16,247 nucleotides of DNA from Planctomycetota bacterium (lineage in GTDB: Bacteria > Planctomycetota > Planctomycetia > Pirellulales > Thermoguttaceae): positions 1-16,247 of the forward strand of contig JANXQG010000127.1 in NCBI GenBank assembly GCA_025356915.1, read 5' to 3'. How positions within the stretch are numbered: the stretch's first letter is position 1; each line of letters starts with the position of its first letter. A program made the position numbers and the translations under genes. Positions 8,188 through 15,079 of the stretch are shown here, piece after piece. Below the pieces are notes generated by a model that did no database searches, had not been told where the DNA came from, and saw nothing but the letters and a program-made list of their open reading frames with translations.

Positions 8188-9588
8188 TCAGCGGGCGGAT
8201 TCCGGATAGACTTTCGCGAGTTCGCTCTGGTAGCGATAATAAACTTCGAGGGTCAACACGGCCAGGGCCGTACTGTAGACCCGGCCACCCTCGGGGCTCC
8301 AGCGGCCTAGCGGATCCCAACTGCCGCGTCGGCAGCCTTCGTCTTCATCACACTGGTGATCGACGAGCGTATCGCGAACGACGTTGTTCCATCGCTTCCA
8401 CGTCTGTCCACCCGCCTGGAACATGGCCAGGGTTCCATTATAGAACGTATAGAAGTCGCCCGGCGATGCCGCAAATCGCTTCTTCTTCGGCTGCTTGCGG
8501 CCATGCTTGAATGATGATTCCGCCTCGCTAGCCAAGTACTTGGCCCCGCCGACAATCAGCGGCGAGTCGGGCTGTTCGAGGATGAATTGATGCACCAACA
8601 TGCCGATCGCAGTTGGGGCGTCGCTCGGCAGGTTGTGGCCCGGCTGGTAGAACGTCCGGCCCGAGGCTTTGTCTTCGCATCTCTTGAAGAAGCCTTCCAT
8701 CCGGGTAATGCACTCTTCGTTGACTTCAGTGACCCCGGCCCTGCGGGCGGCCTTCAAGGCCAGAACCTGCCAGCCGGAGACGGAAACATCGCTTGGCCCG
8801 TCGCGATCTTCGGTGTATCGCCAGCCGCCGTCTTGATGCTGGGTATAGTGGATGAACTTCACGGCATTCTGAGTCGCCTGGCCATAGCGGTCATCTGGCT
8901 CGCGCTGGAGCGACGCGGACATTTCGCAAGCATCGGCCAGGGCGAATGCGGCAATGCCGTGCTCGTACATATTGCATATACCCGTGCCATGATCGCGGTC
9001 GAGCAAACATCCATCAGGCCGCTGGTGAGCCGCCAGCCAATCGAGCCCATGGCGGACACATTCGGAATACTCGGAGTTGTTGAAATCGTAGTGACCACCG
9101 GCCTGGAAGGCCAGCACGGCCAGTCCGGTCAATGCGACGCGGTGTTCGCTGCCGCCGGCGGGGCAGGCGTCGCCTTTCTTGCAGCGGCCATCGGGCCTGG
9201 CGTGCAGCGAGTCAGGCCCCCAGTGGCCGTCAACGGACTGGTGCCGGGCAAGCCAATCCAGTCCGCGGCGCACGGCCGCTTCCGATTCTGCGGTTCCACC
9301 ATAGGCCCCGATCCACTCCTGCCGTTGCGGGTTCTGGCGCAATTCGGCAATCGGCACATGCAACGGATCGAAGAGGAACCGCGCAAAGCTTGCATTGTGG
9401 GCGTACAGCGCATCTCGGCCGGGCGAGCGAAGATCGGTAACGAAAACGATTCCCAACGTCAGCAAGAGCAGCAGGGCGATGCTGGCGTCGGTCAAATGTT
9501 GCAGACGCCGCTGCCGGCGGTGATCCGTCTCGTCCGACGGGCCGCCCACCGGCACGACCGGCGGTAGACTCGATTGGGGAAAGGACAT
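8188..9588 (-). CDS. Membrane-anchored protein with prenyltransferase/squalene-oxidase-type toroid repeats
   Basis: A 466-residue protein with a Pro-rich N-terminus, one membrane segment (about 34-51) and a large alpha/alpha-toroid region. Repeat cores are seen at RGLDWLARHQSVDGHWG (108-124), HGLDWLAAHQRPDG (180-193), KFIHYTQHQDGGWRY (244-258) and GSWDPLGRW (422-430); these are QW-like repeats of squalene-hopene cyclases and prenyltransferase beta subunits. No DxDD catalytic motif of class II cyclases is visible, so a binding or scaffold role is more likely than terpene cyclisation. The start at 9588 is chosen because AGGAG (complement of 9598-9602) lies 9 bases before it; the frame stays open to 9627 (13 more residues) without a good ribosome site. 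It is first in the trio with the FHA and helicase genes. Confidence 0.85.
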   Translation of the reverse strand: MSFPQSSLPPVVPVGGPSDETDHRRQRRLQHLTDASIALLLLLTLGIVFVTDLRSPGRDALYAHNASFARFLFDPLHVPIAELRQNPQRQEWIGAYGGTAESEAAVRRGLDWLARHQSVDGHWGPDSLHARPDGRCKKGDACPAGGSEHRVALTGLAVLAFQAGGHYDFNNSEYSECVRHGLDWLAAHQRPDGCLLDRDHGTGICNMYEHGIAAFALADACEMSASLQREPDDRYGQATQNAVKFIHYTQHQDGGWRYTEDRDGPSDVSVSGWQVLALKAARRAGVTEVNEECITRMEGFFKRCEDKASGRTFYQPGHNLPSDAPTAIGMLVHQFILEQPDSPLIVGGAKYLASEAESSFKHGRKQPKKKRFAASPGDFYTFYNGTLAMFQAGGQTWKRWNNVVRDTLVDHQCDEDEGCRRGSWDPLGRWSPEGGRVYSTALAVLTLEVYYRYQSELAKVYPESAR

Positions 9589-9715
9589 GGAAATCAACTC
9601 CTGCGACGGTTTACTCTTTTCCATCATTCTTCATTGTGCAGAGTCTGGGGGATTTTGCAAGCACTTTTTCAAAATAGTTTGAAGGAGTATCCGGTTTACT
9701 CAGGTTCTACAGGCC

Positions 9716-9740
9716 TTTGGAGTGCGGTGGCTTGCCAGCC
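9716..9740. repeat. REP-like half palindrome
   Basis: TTTGGAGTGCGGTGGCTTGCC looks like the left part of the element GCGGTGGC-TT-GCCACCGC, which I remember as common in planctomycete genomes. Here the right arm is diverged after GCCA (it reads GCCAGCCT), so only TGGC/GCCA can pair around the TT centre. The family assignment is from memory. Confidence 0.4.
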
Positions 9741-9794
9741 TTTTTCTTGGGCGTATAGATTTCCTATCATTTGTCATCCATTTACACCGAATAA

Positions 9795-9814
9795 GTCAGG
9801 CTGGAAAGCCTGAC
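9795..9814. repeat. Palindromic hairpin, 8-bp arms
   Basis: GTCAGGCT (9795-9802) pairs perfectly with AGCCTGAC (9807-9814) around a GGAA tetraloop. The core GTCAGG/CCTGAC is used again in the next hairpin, 49 bases to the right, which marks them as related repeats rather than isolated terminators. Confidence 0.75.
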
Positions 9815-9829
9815 GTACTCTAAAAAACG

Positions 9830-9883
9830 CGGGCCACCCGTAGGTCAGGTTTTTCAGCCTGACGATACACCACGGGTGGCCCG
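9830..9883. repeat. Compound hairpin, 12-bp outer stem and 6-bp inner stem
   Basis: The outer arms CGGGCCACCCGT (9830-9841) and ACGGGTGGCCCG (9872-9883) are perfectly complementary. Inside them GTCAGG (9844-9849) pairs with CCTGAC (9858-9863) around a TTTTCA loop, repeating the core of the hairpin at 9795-9814. It lies between two divergent genes, where a terminator would serve neither, so a mobile or REP-type repeat is more likely. Confidence 0.75.
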
Positions 9884-9895
9884 TTTGCGTTTCGA

Positions 9896-9935
9896 CCCGA
9901 CCACGCCTTTCGACGAGCTACTCGCCGCGGTCGGG
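9896..9935. repeat. Hairpin with nested stem
   Basis: CCCGACC (9896-9902) pairs with GGTCGGG (9929-9935), and inside them CGAG (9914-9917) pairs with CTCG (9921-9924) around CTA. It is the last of the clustered inverted repeats before the ATPase promoter. Confidence 0.5.
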
Positions 9936-9951
9936 ACTCATTAGCTTCTCC

Positions 9952-9989
9952 TTGTCAGAAGGATAATTTGCATGTATAATCTCCTTCTG
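9952..9989 (+). promoter_or_regulatory. Near-consensus promoter with overlapping inverted repeat (operator candidate)
   Basis: TTGTCA (9952-9957, 5 of 6) and TATAAT (9975-9980, perfect) are separated by exactly 17 bases. An 8-bp inverted repeat, CAGAAGGA (9956-9963) and TCCTTCTG (9982-9989), spans the spacer and the -10 box. Transcription would start near 9987, leaving a leader of about a dozen bases that holds the ribosome site GGAGG (9990-9994) and the ATG at 10000. The layout suits a repressor-controlled gene; no repressor gene is seen in the window. Confidence 0.7.
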
Positions 9990-9999
9990 GGAGGGATAA

Positions 10000-11304
10000 A
10001 TGAGAGACTTGATTCGACAGAAGATCGTGGATGCGCTGGCGACACCCGTACCCGGTTTCACGCGGCGGACGGTGCGCTTGCCGGGTGTACCCGGCAAGGC
10101 GGTGGCGGTGATCGGACCTCGCCGCGCGGGGAAGACCACTTTCCTATGGCAAATGCTGGCGGACCGACTGGAGTCCGGTGTGCCGCGGGAAGGCTTGCTG
10201 TACTTCAGCTTTGAGGATGAGCGGCTAGCGGAGATGGCGGTGGGCCAGCTCCAATGGGTCGTGGAGGAATACTACGCACTCTATCCGGAGTGGCGGGACC
10301 GGCACCAGGCCGTGTTTTTCTTGGATGAAATCCAGGTGGTGCCGGGCTGGGAAGGATTTGTCCGCCGCGTGTTGGACACCGAGCGAGTGGAGATGTTTCT
10401 CTCCGGCTCTTCGGCGCGGCTGTTGAGCCGGGAGGTGGCCACGCAGATGCGTGGCCGCGCGATGGAGACGCTCGTGCTGCCTTTCAGCTTTCGCGAGTAC
10501 CTGCGTCACGCGGGAGCGGAGCCGGCGAAGCCGCCCAATCGATGGACCAAGGCGATCCGGTCCGCCCTGGAAAAGCGGCTGCGCGAATATCTAGTGTCGG
10601 GCGGCTTTCCCGAGGCCCAAGGACTGACGGCCCCCGACCGCCTGGAGTTGCTGCGCGGCTACATCGACACGGCCTTGTTTCGCGACGTGGTGGAGCGGCA
10701 TGCGGTCTCCAATCTCGTGGCACTCCGATGGATGGTGCGGCATTTGCTGGGAAATGCCGCCGGTACGTTCAGTGTGCAGAAGTTTTACGGAGACCTGCGG
10801 TTGCAGGGCATTCCTGTCGCCAAAGACACATTGCACGCCTATGTCGGCTACCTGGAGGACGCCTTTGTCATCCGCACACTGCCAATCGCCGCCGATTCGG
10901 AGCGCCGCCGCATGGTGAATCCCCGCAAGGTCTACCCTGTTGATCCGGGCCTGATCCCGGTTTTCGACCGTGCGGGTCGTGCCAACGAAGGCCACGCATT
11001 GGAGACCGTCGCGGCGCTGGAACTGGAGCGGCGCGGCGCAGAGGTAGCCTATGTGCGCACGCGAGAAGGCTTTGAAGTCGATTTCCTCGCAAGGTATCCG
11101 GACAGCACTGAACAACTCATCCAGGTTTGCGCTGACCTCGATACAGCCAGCACGCGCGACCGGGAAGTGCGCGGGTTGCTGGCCGCCGCAGGCGAATACC
11201 CCCGTGCCACGTTACACCTCGTCGCCCTGACTGGCGCGAACGCGCCGTCGCTTCCCGACAATATCTGCTTGCACCTTGCCGCAGAGTGGCTGTTACAAAC
11301 ATGA
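10000..11304 (+). CDS. AAA_14 / DUF4143 family ATPase
   Basis: A 434-residue protein of the widespread AAA_14 plus DUF4143 family, whose cellular role is not settled. Walker A is GPRRAGKTT (39-47), Walker B FFLDEIQ (106-112), a sensor segment is LSGSSARLLSRE (134-145), followed by LPFSFREYL (160-168) and GGFPE (201-205). The C-terminal DUF4143 part has the nuclease-like pattern of E335, FEVDFL (358-363, D361) and LIQVC (373-377). The canonical third position (E-x-K of PD-(D/E)xK folds) reads Q-V-C, so nuclease activity is doubtful. The start is fixed by GGAGG five bases upstream. It is the only plus-strand gene between two minus-strand blocks, consistent with an accessory insertion; base composition does not stand out by eye. 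Confidence 0.93.
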   Translation: MRDLIRQKIVDALATPVPGFTRRTVRLPGVPGKAVAVIGPRRAGKTTFLWQMLADRLESGVPREGLLYFSFEDERLAEMAVGQLQWVVEEYYALYPEWRDRHQAVFFLDEIQVVPGWEGFVRRVLDTERVEMFLSGSSARLLSREVATQMRGRAMETLVLPFSFREYLRHAGAEPAKPPNRWTKAIRSALEKRLREYLVSGGFPEAQGLTAPDRLELLRGYIDTALFRDVVERHAVSNLVALRWMVRHLLGNAAGTFSVQKFYGDLRLQGIPVAKDTLHAYVGYLEDAFVIRTLPIAADSERRRMVNPRKVYPVDPGLIPVFDRAGRANEGHALETVAALELERRGAEVAYVRTREGFEVDFLARYPDSTEQLIQVCADLDTASTRDREVRGLLAAAGEYPRATLHLVALTGANAPSLPDNICLHLAAEWLLQT

Positions 11305-11338
11305 TGGGGAAAACGGGAGCAGCCCAACGCTAGGCATT

Positions 11339-11358
11339 TCAATAATCTTCAATAATCT
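11339..11358. repeat. Short tandem repeat, 10 bp x 2
   Basis: TCAATAATCT is present twice in direct succession in the short gap between the convergent ATPase and Cys-rich toroid genes. No terminator hairpin is evident in this gap. Confidence 0.7.
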
Positions 11359-11392
11359 TGTGCCATAACTAGGCAATCGTTCTCGCCATCTC

Positions 11393-12610
11393 TTACTCTT
11401 TATTCGCCTTGGCTGGTGCCGTGGCGGGCGGCAGATCGGCCGGAACAAATACGCGACGATCATACGTATTCAACACATGAGCGGCATGCATTGCCGCGGA
11501 AATCTCACGGGTGCTCATCGTCGAAATGTAATTCTGATAGTGTGACGAATTGAACGTGTTGAACAGAAAATCAATACCGCGCACGATTTGAGGTTCTTCA
11601 AGGCGACTGGCGGGCAAGGTTGCGAGAAGCCACTCGAGCATGTGCGCGGTGTAGGAGACGGCCGTAGCATATTCGCGTTTAGTTAGCCGGCCCCAACTGC
11701 CGTCGGAGTTCTGTGACGAGAATGCATAGTCAATCGATTCGTCGATGTACTGTTTCGCCTGGGCCAGGTTGCCGTCCAGCGAAATTTTGTCGCTCTTGAA
11801 ACGCTCCAGGGCGGCGCAGAGTCCGAGTAGCCGGTTGGTTGCCGCGTGGGGATGTGTACCCACGGGCCGGCTTAATTCTTCGGTGACGACCCGTTGCAAT
11901 GTCCACTCGCCGCCGATGCTATCTTTCCAGGAAGGTTCCTGCACATAATTTGCCAAGGCTACGAGCTTCAACGACATGTCGAGCCTGGGACGACAGGTGA
12001 GCTTTTCATACTCAATCAAATCGGCGATCGTGCGAACGGTCTTGCCCGCACGGGCCGGGTAGTCGGCCGGAACGTGCGATTGGGCCAGGATCGCGGCCAG
12101 TTCCGAGGAGTTGTTTTGATAGCCGTAACCGACGCGTGGGGCAAGATGCCCTTCGCTGATCGTCATCAGCTCGTAACCGCCACAGGGCATATTCCAGCAG
12201 AGGCAGGTAATACCGTTGACCTTTTGGCCGGAGGTGGCATTGTCGGTCAATTCGGTTTCACAGCCGAAAGCACGGCAGAACTCCAGAACGTCGGTACACG
12301 TGTTCTGTTGCGTGTTGAAAGGTTGCGTACGAAGGGTCGCCAGCAGTCGCCGTACACGATCGCGACGTTCAGCCATTTCCCGGGAGAGTTGCTTCACTTT
12401 CTTCGCTTCCAACTTGGCCGGTGTACCCGATTCCCTCGCAGCGGCCGAATCGGTCTCACCCTCCGTGGGTGCGAGCGCGCTGGGTGAATCGGTCTTGTTG
12501 GCCTTGGCCGTCGTGGTCTTTGGGTTGGCGGCCAGGATTGGGCTTAGCGAAGTAAGCAAAAGAGCAACTGCAACGAATCCGACCAATGGAACACGGAACT
12601 TGACCAACAT
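11393..12610 (-). CDS. Exported Cys-rich protein with toroid-like repeats
   Basis: A 405-residue protein with a signal peptide (hydrophobic about 8-23, probable cleavage near ILA at 25-27), a charged low-complexity stretch (30-90) and a cysteine-bearing part with C105, C112, C117, C136, C138 and C143 around CLCWNMPCGGYEL (136-148). The C-terminal half (about 196-385) looks like an alpha/alpha toroid: DMSLKLVALANYV (211-223), EWTLQRVVTEEL (235-246), NRLLGLCAALERF (259-271), the QW-like SSQNSDGSWG (298-307) and SYTAHMLEWLLATLP (319-333). I remember planctomycete exported proteins with this toroid pattern and no defined function. The start at 12610 is set by AAGGAGAGG just upstream; the frame extends to 12631 without support. 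It follows the solenoid gene by 56 bases on the same strand. Confidence 0.8.
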   Translation of the reverse strand: MLVKFRVPLVGFVAVALLLTSLSPILAANPKTTTAKANKTDSPSALAPTEGETDSAAARESGTPAKLEAKKVKQLSREMAERRDRVRRLLATLRTQPFNTQQNTCTDVLEFCRAFGCETELTDNATSGQKVNGITCLCWNMPCGGYELMTISEGHLAPRVGYGYQNNSSELAAILAQSHVPADYPARAGKTVRTIADLIEYEKLTCRPRLDMSLKLVALANYVQEPSWKDSIGGEWTLQRVVTEELSRPVGTHPHAATNRLLGLCAALERFKSDKISLDGNLAQAKQYIDESIDYAFSSQNSDGSWGRLTKREYATAVSYTAHMLEWLLATLPASRLEEPQIVRGIDFLFNTFNSSHYQNYISTMSTREISAAMHAAHVLNTYDRRVFVPADLPPATAPAKANKE

Positions 12611-12655
12611 CGAGACCTCTCCTTGCATCATGCTTTGGAAAATGCGTATAGCTAT

Positions 12656-12661
12656 ATTATA
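12656..12661 (-). promoter_or_regulatory. Possible -10 box in the gap between the two exported-protein genes
   Basis: The otherwise GC-rich gap has an AT-rich run (12653-12667) with a perfect TATAAT on the minus strand. No good -35 is found at 16-18 bases upstream (GTCACG at the expected place). It could be a weak internal promoter or a pause region. Confidence 0.25.
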
Positions 12662-12666
12662 TTATT

Positions 12667-14967
12667 TCATGGCCCGGCCGTGACTTTCTCGCCGGGCCGG
12701 TTGGCAGTCGGTGTTGGCTGATCGTGGCGGGGTCGGCTGATGAGGAATCCGCCGGAAGTGCCTCGCTGGATGATCGAGTGTTCTTTGGCGCCGCAGCCAA
12801 ACGTGTTGCCTGCCCCGTAGCTTACCAGGAAGCTGAAGTTGCCTCCGCAGTCGTTGGCGTTGTGGTACGTCAAGTTCGACGATGCGTAGCCCTGGCCATA
12901 GCCTTTGAATTCTGAGTCGTCGCCGTACAGATAGAGGATGCCGACGCTTCCTTGAGCGCCGCAACCCTGGACTAAACTGTTGGCGGCCTCGAAGTGATTG
13001 TCGCCGCCGAAGACACACAAGGCGCCGACTGAACAATCCCAGCCCATGCCGCTGCCCATGATACTGCCTTCAAAGGTGCTGTGTCCCTTGTCATCGAAAC
13101 AGAAGCCCTGGGCATAGTGGCAGCCCCAGCCGCAGCCGAATCGCTGGAAAAGGCTTTCCGTGCGGTCGCCGCCGTAATAATTTTTGCGGGCGATGAGGCG
13201 TTTGCTATAACCGCCGAAGTCGCGAGCAAAGCCCAGGCCACACCAGTAACCGCCGCCGTGGGAAAGATAATCGAATTCGTAAACGTTGTGTCCACCACCG
13301 TTGAGCAACATGCCGATACCGCCGCAGGCGACTTGGCGGATGCCGGCACCGACGCCCTGTCCAAACCCTTCGTAGCCAGGAGTTTCAGGCTTGTAGGAGT
13401 TTGTATAAAGGCCACCAAGGTAGTAGTGGTCGTTGCCCTGAATGTCGTCGATGATGCCGAAACCCAGCGGGCCACCAAGTCCCTGGCCCCACATGCCGGC
13501 GTGATAACTGTTGCTGCCGCCGTGGCTGATGATGATTCCCAGGCCGCCGACTGCCTGGCCTTGGACTCGTCGCACGCCACGATAGGTGTTTTTGCCGCCG
13601 AACTCGACGATGATTCCGACGCCGCCGATGGCGGAGGCTTGTGCCAGATCATTGGCATCGTAGCGGTTGCCGCCTTCCACGTTGACGATCATCGAGACGC
13701 CCAGAATCGCCCCTCCTTGCACGGCTGGCTTAGCCGACCGATAAACATTGCGGCCGCCGAGGTTGATGTTCACCAACAACGGCCGGTTGATTGAAACCGT
13801 GCCGTCGTGGTAAGTATTTTCGTCGCCCAGGTCGATCACCAAGGCGACATCGCCGAGAGAATCGAGATGATACGTGTTCGGCTCTTTACCGCCGATGATA
13901 ATGGCACCGGCAGGCGTCTCGATCTTGGCGACAACATGCCCGGTAACCCCCGCCACGGCCACATCGTCGCTGTCCGGATAGTTTTTCAACTGATCGAGCA
14001 AGTCTGGATCGGTCAGCGGAACCAGGGCCTCGGCCGCAGTGACCATCGCGCTGCGATCCATCTTTTCCATCAGGTCGACGAGCCGGCGGCCGGTGCCGCG
14101 GTCGTTGAGTGTATGGCCCACGCTGTTTTGCCCGACCATCACGGGGTAGATATAAGTCGCAAGCTCTCGGATTTCGCCTTTGGTGAGCGGGGCGAGTGCC
14201 GCGGACTGGGCCGCTCTGGCTTCAATCAAGGCTTGTTTGATAACGTCGAGTGCCTCCTGCGGCGTTGTGACTTTCTGATACTTTCGCACCTCGCGTTTGG
14301 GCAGGTCGAGCTTGTCGGCGATGATCGGCAGCAAATGAGCCAATCCGCCGCGGTCTTTGAGAACCGCCGTATGCACGTCGCGCGTGAATTGCTCGGCTTC
14401 CGCCACGGCACCCAAGGGATGACGCAACATGTGGTCGTACCACGACAGGCGACAGTTCCCCGCAAACTCCGAGCCTGTGTAGGCTGCTGCGGACGAATCG
14501 AGCTTATATCCGGAATAGCGCTGGAATCGAGCGAAATTATCATCGATGCCACGATTGCGAACTGCGTTACGGATTTCCTGCTGGAGGATCTCGATCATGC
14601 CCGGGGCCAACGGCTCACCTAGGGTTGTCTCGTTAGCTTCTGCAACCGCCGGTCCAGACGTTTGCTTGGGAGGGGCCTTTGATAGGATTGTCGACTTCTT
14701 CGACGCCGGCTTGCTATTCACGCCTTTGTTTTCCGGCGCAACCACTGTTTCCGCATTCACCACGCGAATCTCACTGGCAGGCAATACGGCCTTACCCGAC
14801 TTGCCAGATCCAGGCTTTACTGGCTCTTCACCCGAAACCTGATGGTAGGGTGTCTCACCCGATGCAGAAGGCAGATCGCCGGCAATGGCATATGGACTTC
14901 CCATGGCGAGCGAAGCCAGGATGAATAGAAGCGAACTCGTATACCGCGCGGTCCGTCGCGACATCAC
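12667..14967 (-). CDS. Exported protein with about 13 glycine-rich beta-solenoid-like repeats
   Basis: A 766-residue protein with a signal peptide (hydrophobic 12-22, probable cleavage after AIA at 29), a Lys/Pro/Ser-rich linker (31-115), a helical domain (about 118-335) and a repeat domain (about 340-735). Each repeat has a short hydrophobic strand, GG or GD, then N-x-Y/F or a variant; these tripeptides start at 364, 384, 407, 434, 460, 486, 513, 561, 596, 630, 657, 685 and 721. The core spacing is 26-28 residues, as in GGVGIIVEFGGKNTYRG (448-464) and GGLGIIISHGGSNSYHAG (474-491). This suggests a right-handed beta-helix; no catalytic motif is recognised. Ten of its cysteines lie in 548-725. 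AAGGAG precedes GTG 14967 (7 bases) and ATG 14964 (10 bases); either could start. Function unknown. Confidence 0.88.
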   Translation of the reverse strand: MMSRRTARYTSSLLFILASLAMGSPYAIAGDLPSASGETPYHQVSGEEPVKPGSGKSGKAVLPASEIRVVNAETVVAPENKGVNSKPASKKSTILSKAPPKQTSGPAVAEANETTLGEPLAPGMIEILQQEIRNAVRNRGIDDNFARFQRYSGYKLDSSAAAYTGSEFAGNCRLSWYDHMLRHPLGAVAEAEQFTRDVHTAVLKDRGGLAHLLPIIADKLDLPKREVRKYQKVTTPQEALDVIKQALIEARAAQSAALAPLTKGEIRELATYIYPVMVGQNSVGHTLNDRGTGRRLVDLMEKMDRSAMVTAAEALVPLTDPDLLDQLKNYPDSDDVAVAGVTGHVVAKIETPAGAIIIGGKEPNTYHLDSLGDVALVIDLGDENTYHDGTVSINRPLLVNINLGGRNVYRSAKPAVQGGAILGVSMIVNVEGGNRYDANDLAQASAIGGVGIIVEFGGKNTYRGVRRVQGQAVGGLGIIISHGGSNSYHAGMWGQGLGGPLGFGIIDDIQGNDHYYLGGLYTNSYKPETPGYEGFGQGVGAGIRQVACGGIGMLLNGGGHNVYEFDYLSHGGGYWCGLGFARDFGGYSKRLIARKNYYGGDRTESLFQRFGCGWGCHYAQGFCFDDKGHSTFEGSIMGSGMGWDCSVGALCVFGGDNHFEAANSLVQGCGAQGSVGILYLYGDDSEFKGYGQGYASSNLTYHNANDCGGNFSFLVSYGAGNTFGCGAKEHSIIQRGTSGGFLISRPRHDQPTPTANRPGEKVTAGP

Positions 14968-15012
14968 TATGCGTCTCCTTGAGAGATTTACGTGCGAAAT
15001 GGTCAGACTGGC

Positions 15013-15041
15013 ATTCTAAAGGTGCTTATCCGGGGCGTCAA
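15013..15041 (-). promoter_or_regulatory. Candidate promoter of the solenoid/toroid exported-protein pair
   Basis: On the minus strand TTGACG (15036-15041) and TAGAAT (15013-15018) are 17 bases apart, each matching 5 of 6 consensus positions. The site is about 46 bases upstream of the solenoid gene start and could drive both minus-strand genes. Confidence 0.6.
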
Positions 15042-15056
15042 CAGGGCTTCACTAAG

Positions 15057-15079
15057 AACCATTCACAAACTCAATGGTT
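15057..15079. other. Hairpin at the end of the RlmM-like gene
   Basis: AACCATT (15057-15063) pairs perfectly with AATGGTT (15073-15079) around a 9-base loop. The stop codon of the minus-strand methyltransferase gene lies at the stem-loop border (15063-15065). No strong U-run follows, so it would be a weak terminator at best. Confidence 0.35.

Larger units (their letters stand above)
9589..9999. other. Divergent intergenic region rich in hairpins
   Basis: These 411 bases separate the divergent toroid and ATPase genes and hold no gene that I can support. From left to right: the toroid gene's ribosome site (9598-9602); a 16-base inverted repeat TTCAAA-ATAG-TTTGAA (9668-9683) of the size of an operator; a REP-like half palindrome (9716-9740); three hairpins (9795-9935); and the ATPase promoter with its overlapping inverted repeat (9952-9989). 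A 10-base word, CGGTTTACTC, occurs twice (9608-9617 and 9692-9701). No clear promoter for the toroid gene was found. Confidence 0.6.

Noticed and set aside
8587..9567. 326-codon plus-strand frame opposite the toroid gene
   Set aside because: The minus strand carries the QW-like repeats and the membrane segment; the plus-strand product shows no domain.
8188..9588. Squalene-hopene cyclase or terpene cyclase
   Set aside because: It has toroid repeats only. No DxDD motif is seen, the length is well below a full cyclase, and it has an N-terminal membrane anchor.
10000..11304. Transposase or toxin-antitoxin member
   Set aside because: The Walker motifs and DUF4143 tail place it in the AAA_14 ATPase family; no partner gene or terminal inverted repeats bracketing it were found.
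13081..14622. Two long plus-strand frames (237 and 271 codons) opposite the solenoid gene
   Set aside because: They mirror the glycine-rich repeats of the minus-strand gene; the minus strand has the signal peptide, the ribosome site and the repeat pattern.
12667..14967. CGWGCH (residues 612-617) of the solenoid protein as a CxxxCH haem site
   Set aside because: It lies inside a Gly/Cys-rich repeat, is not the standard CxxCH, and the surroundings are not cytochrome-like.
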